DNA of 64,000 nucleotides from the NCBI GenBank assembly GCA_017857235.1, contig JAFMDN010000001.1, positions 24,886 to 88,885 of the forward strand, read 5' to 3'. Below the pieces are notes generated by a model that was given only the letters and a program-made list of their open reading frames with translations, was not told the DNA's origin and did no database searches. The DNA is from Methanobacteriota archaeon (GTDB lineage Archaea; Thermoplasmatota; Thermoplasmata; Thermoplasmatales; GCA-001856825). This document shows positions 60,421-64,000 of the stretch, piece after piece. A program made the translations under genes and the position numbers. How positions within the stretch are numbered: the first letter of the stretch is position 1; the number at the start of each line of letters is the position of its first letter.

Positions 60421-61683
60421 TTACTTGTAAACTTTTTCTTCAACAAGATTAAAATCAAGTGCATCCAGTTGAATATTTCTCTTTGTAGAGAAATAACTGG
60501 GATCCTTCATTTCTTTTATGAATTCATGCTGTATAATCATTTTCATAACCTCATTTGAACCTGTCCAGATCATACCCAATCTTGAATCTCTCAGCAATCT
60601 CTCAATCGGATATATTGTAGTGTATCCTATGCCTCCCATTATCTGCATTGCATCATTAACTACCTTCCACATTACTTCAGTTGAATTCAGTTTAGCCATT
60701 GATATCAATTTCCTTGCGTAAGACAGAGGTATTTTTCCCTTTTCCAGAAGGTCTGCCGCCTTGCTTGCGGTATACACAAGTGACATAGCTTGTTCAATTT
60801 CCGTCACAGATTCCGCGATTTTAAAATTAATACCCTCATGTTCCACAAGCTTACCCCCGAAGGCCTCCCTCTTCATGGCATAATCTGTAGCAACCTCTAT
60901 TGCTGCAAGTGCAACTCCTACTGAACCGGCGGCAGTAGTGAGCCTTTCCGGTACCATCATGATGTTGAAAACGTCGTACCCTCCATTTACCTCTCCGATC
61001 ACATTTTCCTCCCCAAGTTGCACGTCCTTGTAAACGATTCTTGCTGTTCCTCCGCCTTTGTTTCCAAGCAAACCATATATTGTTTCCGTTTTCAACCCTG
61101 GACTATCCCTGTCGACGATAAACGCTGTTATCCCCTTCGTTATGGGTTTAGCGTTAGGATCTGTTATTGCGTAAGTCACAAAGAAGTCTGCACCACTCCC
61201 CCCGACAACGAACCTCTTCTGACCATTCAGGATGAACTTTGATCCCTGCCTCGTTGCCCTTGTTCTCATCATTCCGAACAAATCGGATCCTCCTGTTGGT
61301 TCAGTAATGGCCTCAGCGCCGTATCTGTTTCCTGATGTAATCCCTTTGAGGTATTTTTCCTTCTGATATTCCGTCCCAAATTTGTTGATTGGTTCCCCTA
61401 CTATTGATCCTAGGGAATACATACAGCTCAGCGTGAACCCGAGGTATCCCATTTCTTCAACTGCTGCCATCTCAGCCACCCAGGATGCGTTTCTGCCGCC
61501 ATATTTTTCTGGAAACCTCAATCCTACGATCCTGTTTTCAGTTATGATCTTAATGAATTCCCTAGGAAATTTTACTTCTTCCCTCTCTAATTTCCTTATT
61601 AAATCACCGGGGACATCCTTCACAACTTTCCTGACTTGGTATTTTATTTCCCTCTCCTTTTCATCCAGCAGAAAATCCTCCAT
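60421..61683 (-). CDS. Acyl-CoA dehydrogenase
   Basis: GAEAITEPTGGSDLFGMMRTRA, FAVITDP-type region YAITDPNAK, QIMGGIGYTTIYPIERLLRDSRLGMIWTGSNEVMKMII. Confidence 0.9.
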   Translation of the reverse strand: MEDFLLDEKEREIKYQVRKVVKDVPGDLIRKLEREEVKFPREFIKIITENRIVGLRFPEKYGGRNASWVAEMAAVEEMGYLGFTLSCMYSLGSIVGEPINKFGTEYQKEKYLKGITSGNRYGAEAITEPTGGSDLFGMMRTRATRQGSKFILNGQKRFVVGGSGADFFVTYAITDPNAKPITKGITAFIVDRDSPGLKTETIYGLLGNKGGGTARIVYKDVQLGEENVIGEVNGGYDVFNIMMVPERLTTAAGSVGVALAAIEVATDYAMKREAFGGKLVEHEGINFKIAESVTEIEQAMSLVYTASKAADLLEKGKIPLSYARKLISMAKLNSTEVMWKVVNDAMQIMGGIGYTTIYPIERLLRDSRLGMIWTGSNEVMKMIIQHEFIKEMKDPSYFSTKRNIQLDALDFNLVEEKVYK

Positions 61684-61751
61684 CTCTAATCACTATATGA
61701 CTTTATGGGTATCATATATAAGAATATAGCTCATCCGATTTTTGTATGGGT

Positions 61752-62310
61752 TTATGGATAGAGCTGCAAATTACCACACCTGAAATATATTGCAGCTTTA
61801 AGGTGTTCCCTATTTCTGTAACCGAAAGCCATCTTCTCTATAAGTAAAATCTTTAAATTGATTCATTCAGCCCTTGCATTTGTTATATAGTGTGTGAAAT
61901 AGTTCAGTATCTTTTCGATGTGAACTCTCATCATTCTTGCAACATCCTTCATTGCATCCACTCATGAATGCATGACCCATCAATATGAGCTTTGCCAGTA
62001 TTTTTACCTTCATCCATGGATAAAGAACTCCACAGATTGCGGTTATTCTAATTCATTCAATATGCCTCTCCTCTTAGCAAATCAGATCGTTTCAGTTCAT
62101 TGAATCTTTCCCTGTATTTCTCAGGGGGGTTATCTGATCATTATAGCCACTTGTATCTTGTTCTGTTAAGTTCAATTAAGCCCTTATTTTTCAGTTTTTT
62201 TTGTTTTCATACTTCCTTGTTTTATCAACAACCTCATTGATATGCTTCATTACATAAAATCTGTTAAAGACAATTTTTGTAAGTGGCAATTGAATATTCC
62301 CAAAAATGGC
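61752..62310 (-). mobile_element. Decayed ISL3-family transposase relic
   Basis: Reverse-strand fragments: TKIVFNRFYVMKHINEVVDKTRKYENK..., DNPPEKYRERFNELKRSDLL, VDAMKDVARMMRVHIEKILNYFTHYITNARAE*INLKILLIEKMAFGYRNREHLKAAIYFRCG; in-frame stops and frameshifts. Confidence 0.85.
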
Positions 62311-62345
62311 ATAATAAAATTCCCCGCTTGTATTTAAAATTTCAA

Positions 62346-62580
62346 TCATCCTTTTTCACCACCCCTGAATCTTGGAAGAGAATTCCTCATCCAATCCTTC
62401 AATCCATATGATTCTCCCCTTATATTCACAACAGAGGAGTGATTGAGAATCTTGTCAAGAACTAGGGAAACCATCACCTAGTCTCCTAATACCCCTTCCC
62501 ACTTAGAAAATGATTTGTTGCTTCTGAATATTGTTTCCCTATTCTCATACCTTGATGAGACGAACAAGAATAAGAGATAT
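62346..62580 (-). mobile_element. Decayed IS21-family istB (ATP-binding helper) C-terminal relic
   Basis: Reverse-strand: YLLFLFVSSRYENRETIFRSNKSFSKWEGVLGD*VMVSLVLDKILNHSSVVNIRGESYGLKDWMRNSLPRFRGGEKG; IstB hallmarks with one in-frame TAG. Confidence 0.85.
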
Positions 62581-63330
62581 AATTCATTATTTTATAAATC
62601 AAATGATTAAATAATCTTCCCTTGGAAGGTCAGGGGATATCACCCTAAATTTGAAAGAAAAATTCTTCCAGATGAGCGTTTTGAGAGGATACGAAGATAA
62701 GGACGGAAAATTACACTACCTGATACCTTATCTCGCAAAATGGATAGAAGATCAAGTAACGAAAAATATACGATTTTATCGATTTTGAACCATGGTATCT
62801 ATCTGAGAGAGAAAAAGCGAACTGAAAAATTCCTTTACTTTCATGAGATATTACAGGGATTCTCATTGATGACTGTTAAAGGCTCTCATCCAATTCAAAA
62901 ATGTGTTGATTTATTGAGTTTTCGGAGGTATCACTTTCAAAAGTTAATAATATATTACCCTATTTATTATCTCTAAAAAGTGACCTTTATTTTTCCAATT
63001 AAAAGTGAATTTAGAGAATGGTTTTGAGGTGCGAAATCCTGATAAAAAGCCAAGACCTATGAACTGCTAATACACAAAAACAGATATGTCAGTTTTTTCA
63101 CTTTCTCCGGATCCTTTGATATTTCTCGGCAGATAGGCCAAATAGCGCTAACTTGGCAATCTCCAGTACTGTCTCTGTTAACTCTTTAGAGAGGGTTGTC
63201 AGTAATATTATAATGCGAGATTAACAATTTTACTTAATTAATTAACATAATTTTATATTAATGATAATCCCTCACGGAGTATATAAATAAACATGAAAAT
63301 CAATGATAAGGATTTATACCAATCAAAAGA

Positions 63331-63404
63331 GGCCGGGACCGGGATTTGAACCCGGGTCCGGGGATCCACAGTCCCCAAGGATACACCGCTACCCCATCCC
63401 GGCC
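63331..63404 (-). tRNA. tRNA-His (GUG) with encoded G-1
   Basis: Reverse strand G-GCCGGGATGGGG...GGGGA-CTGTGGA-TCCCC...GGTTCAAATCCCGGTCCCGGC-C; GTG anticodon; C73 opposite genome-encoded G-1. Confidence 0.92.
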
Positions 63405-63465
63405 ATACTTCTATCCCTCATAAATATCTAATAAAAATATTTACTGTTTAAATCATTATTGCTCC

Positions 63466-64000
63466 GTGAAGACCTCAATATTGATTGATTTCTCGAACAC
63501 CATTTCTACAACGGAGTCAGAAAATGAGGCACTTGAAATCTTTCTCGAATATATCAGGAGAAAATATCATATTGCAGAACAAATACTTGATAAGTTTGTT
63601 AATATAAGACACCAAAAACTTATAGAACGGGAAAACAACTTTAAGACTTTCATGGAAATAAACGCGGAAATTCTAAAAGAAAATTTTGGAATTCAATTGA
63701 GCTATGATGACATTGAATATTACTATAACATACATTGCAAAAATCTTAAATTAAGGGAAGGCTATCATGAGTTCATAAAGTTCATAAAATCAAGAAGAAT
63801 AAATATAGTTATGGTCACTGATGCTGATTTTGAATATACCATTAGAACAACCTCAGCTCTTAAAATATTGGATGATTTCGATTATATAATAACTGCTGAG
63901 GATGTCCGATCCCCAAAACCAAATGCCCAAATTTTCATTAAAGCACTACTTCTGGCAGACTGCCCAGAAAAGGCATTTTTTATTGGAGATTCTGAGAGAA
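63466..64000 (+). CDS. HAD-superfamily hydrolase-like protein, truncated by window end
   Basis: GTG start; own translation VKTSILIDFSNTIS...IVMVTDADFEYTIRTTSALKIL...ITAEDVRSPKPNAQIF...KAFFIGDSER; HAD motifs. Confidence 0.75.
   Translation, partial: MKTSILIDFSNTISTTESENEALEIFLEYIRRKYHIAEQILDKFVNIRHQKLIERENNFKTFMEINAEILKENFGIQLSYDDIEYYYNIHCKNLKLREGYHEFIKFIKSRRINIVMVTDADFEYTIRTTSALKILDDFDYIITAEDVRSPKPNAQIFIKALLLADCPEKAFFIGDSER

Noticed and set aside
62640-62976. Plus-strand fragment LKEKFFQMSVLRGYEDKDGKLHYLIPYLAKWIEDQ and the 78-aa ORF at 62740
   Set aside because: Short protein-like run in an IS-relic region; no family recognised and no intact gene, so not called as a CDS.

Overview
AT-rich archaeal chromosomal window. 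Inference: Thermoplasmata-like euryarchaeon, from the archaeal ribosomal/RNAP/SRP genes, ether-lipid genes and the overall repertoire; no database search was run. Gene density is high. Core content includes rpsM-rpsD-rpsK-rpoD-srp54, rpoK, L15e, L37e, Sec61-beta, an Sm-like protein, a Nop5-like protein, Trm1, THEP1, three archaeal lipid genes (CarS, DGGGP synthase, GGGP synthase), PurF, MTAP, an MtaD-like deaminase, split MetE plus an MTHFR-like protein, KorAB, split GcvP, LipB, XPD helicase, a beta-CASP nuclease, an Fe3+-type ABC transporter and an AmmeMemoRadiSam-type radical SAM protein. There are three tRNAs: initiator Met (CAU), Leu (CAA) and His (GUG). The roughly 13-kb interval between tRNA-Leu (50.3 kb) and tRNA-His (63.3 kb) is the most accessory-like part. 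It holds a mercury-resistance cluster (merA, TRASH-domain merH-like, divergent ArsR-type regulator with a perfect palindrome between them), msrA/msrB, an acyl-CoA ligase/acyl-CoA dehydrogenase pair of contrasting composition, and decayed ISL3 and IS21 (istB) relics. Three genes shorter than 60 codons are absent from the ORF track (L37e, Sec61-beta, a 48-aa zinc-ribbon protein). Points most worth checking: a likely non-AUG (AUU) start for the MetE N-terminal protein behind a strong GGAGGTGA motif; an A9 homopolymer that puts the natural start of a DUF4382-like protein out of frame; a PurF N-terminus that must overlap the L37e gene; an HTH protein fused to a periplasmic-binding-protein-like domain; and a chorismate mutase fused to an unrecognised domain. 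No CRISPR array, rRNA operon or clear novel defence system was seen.
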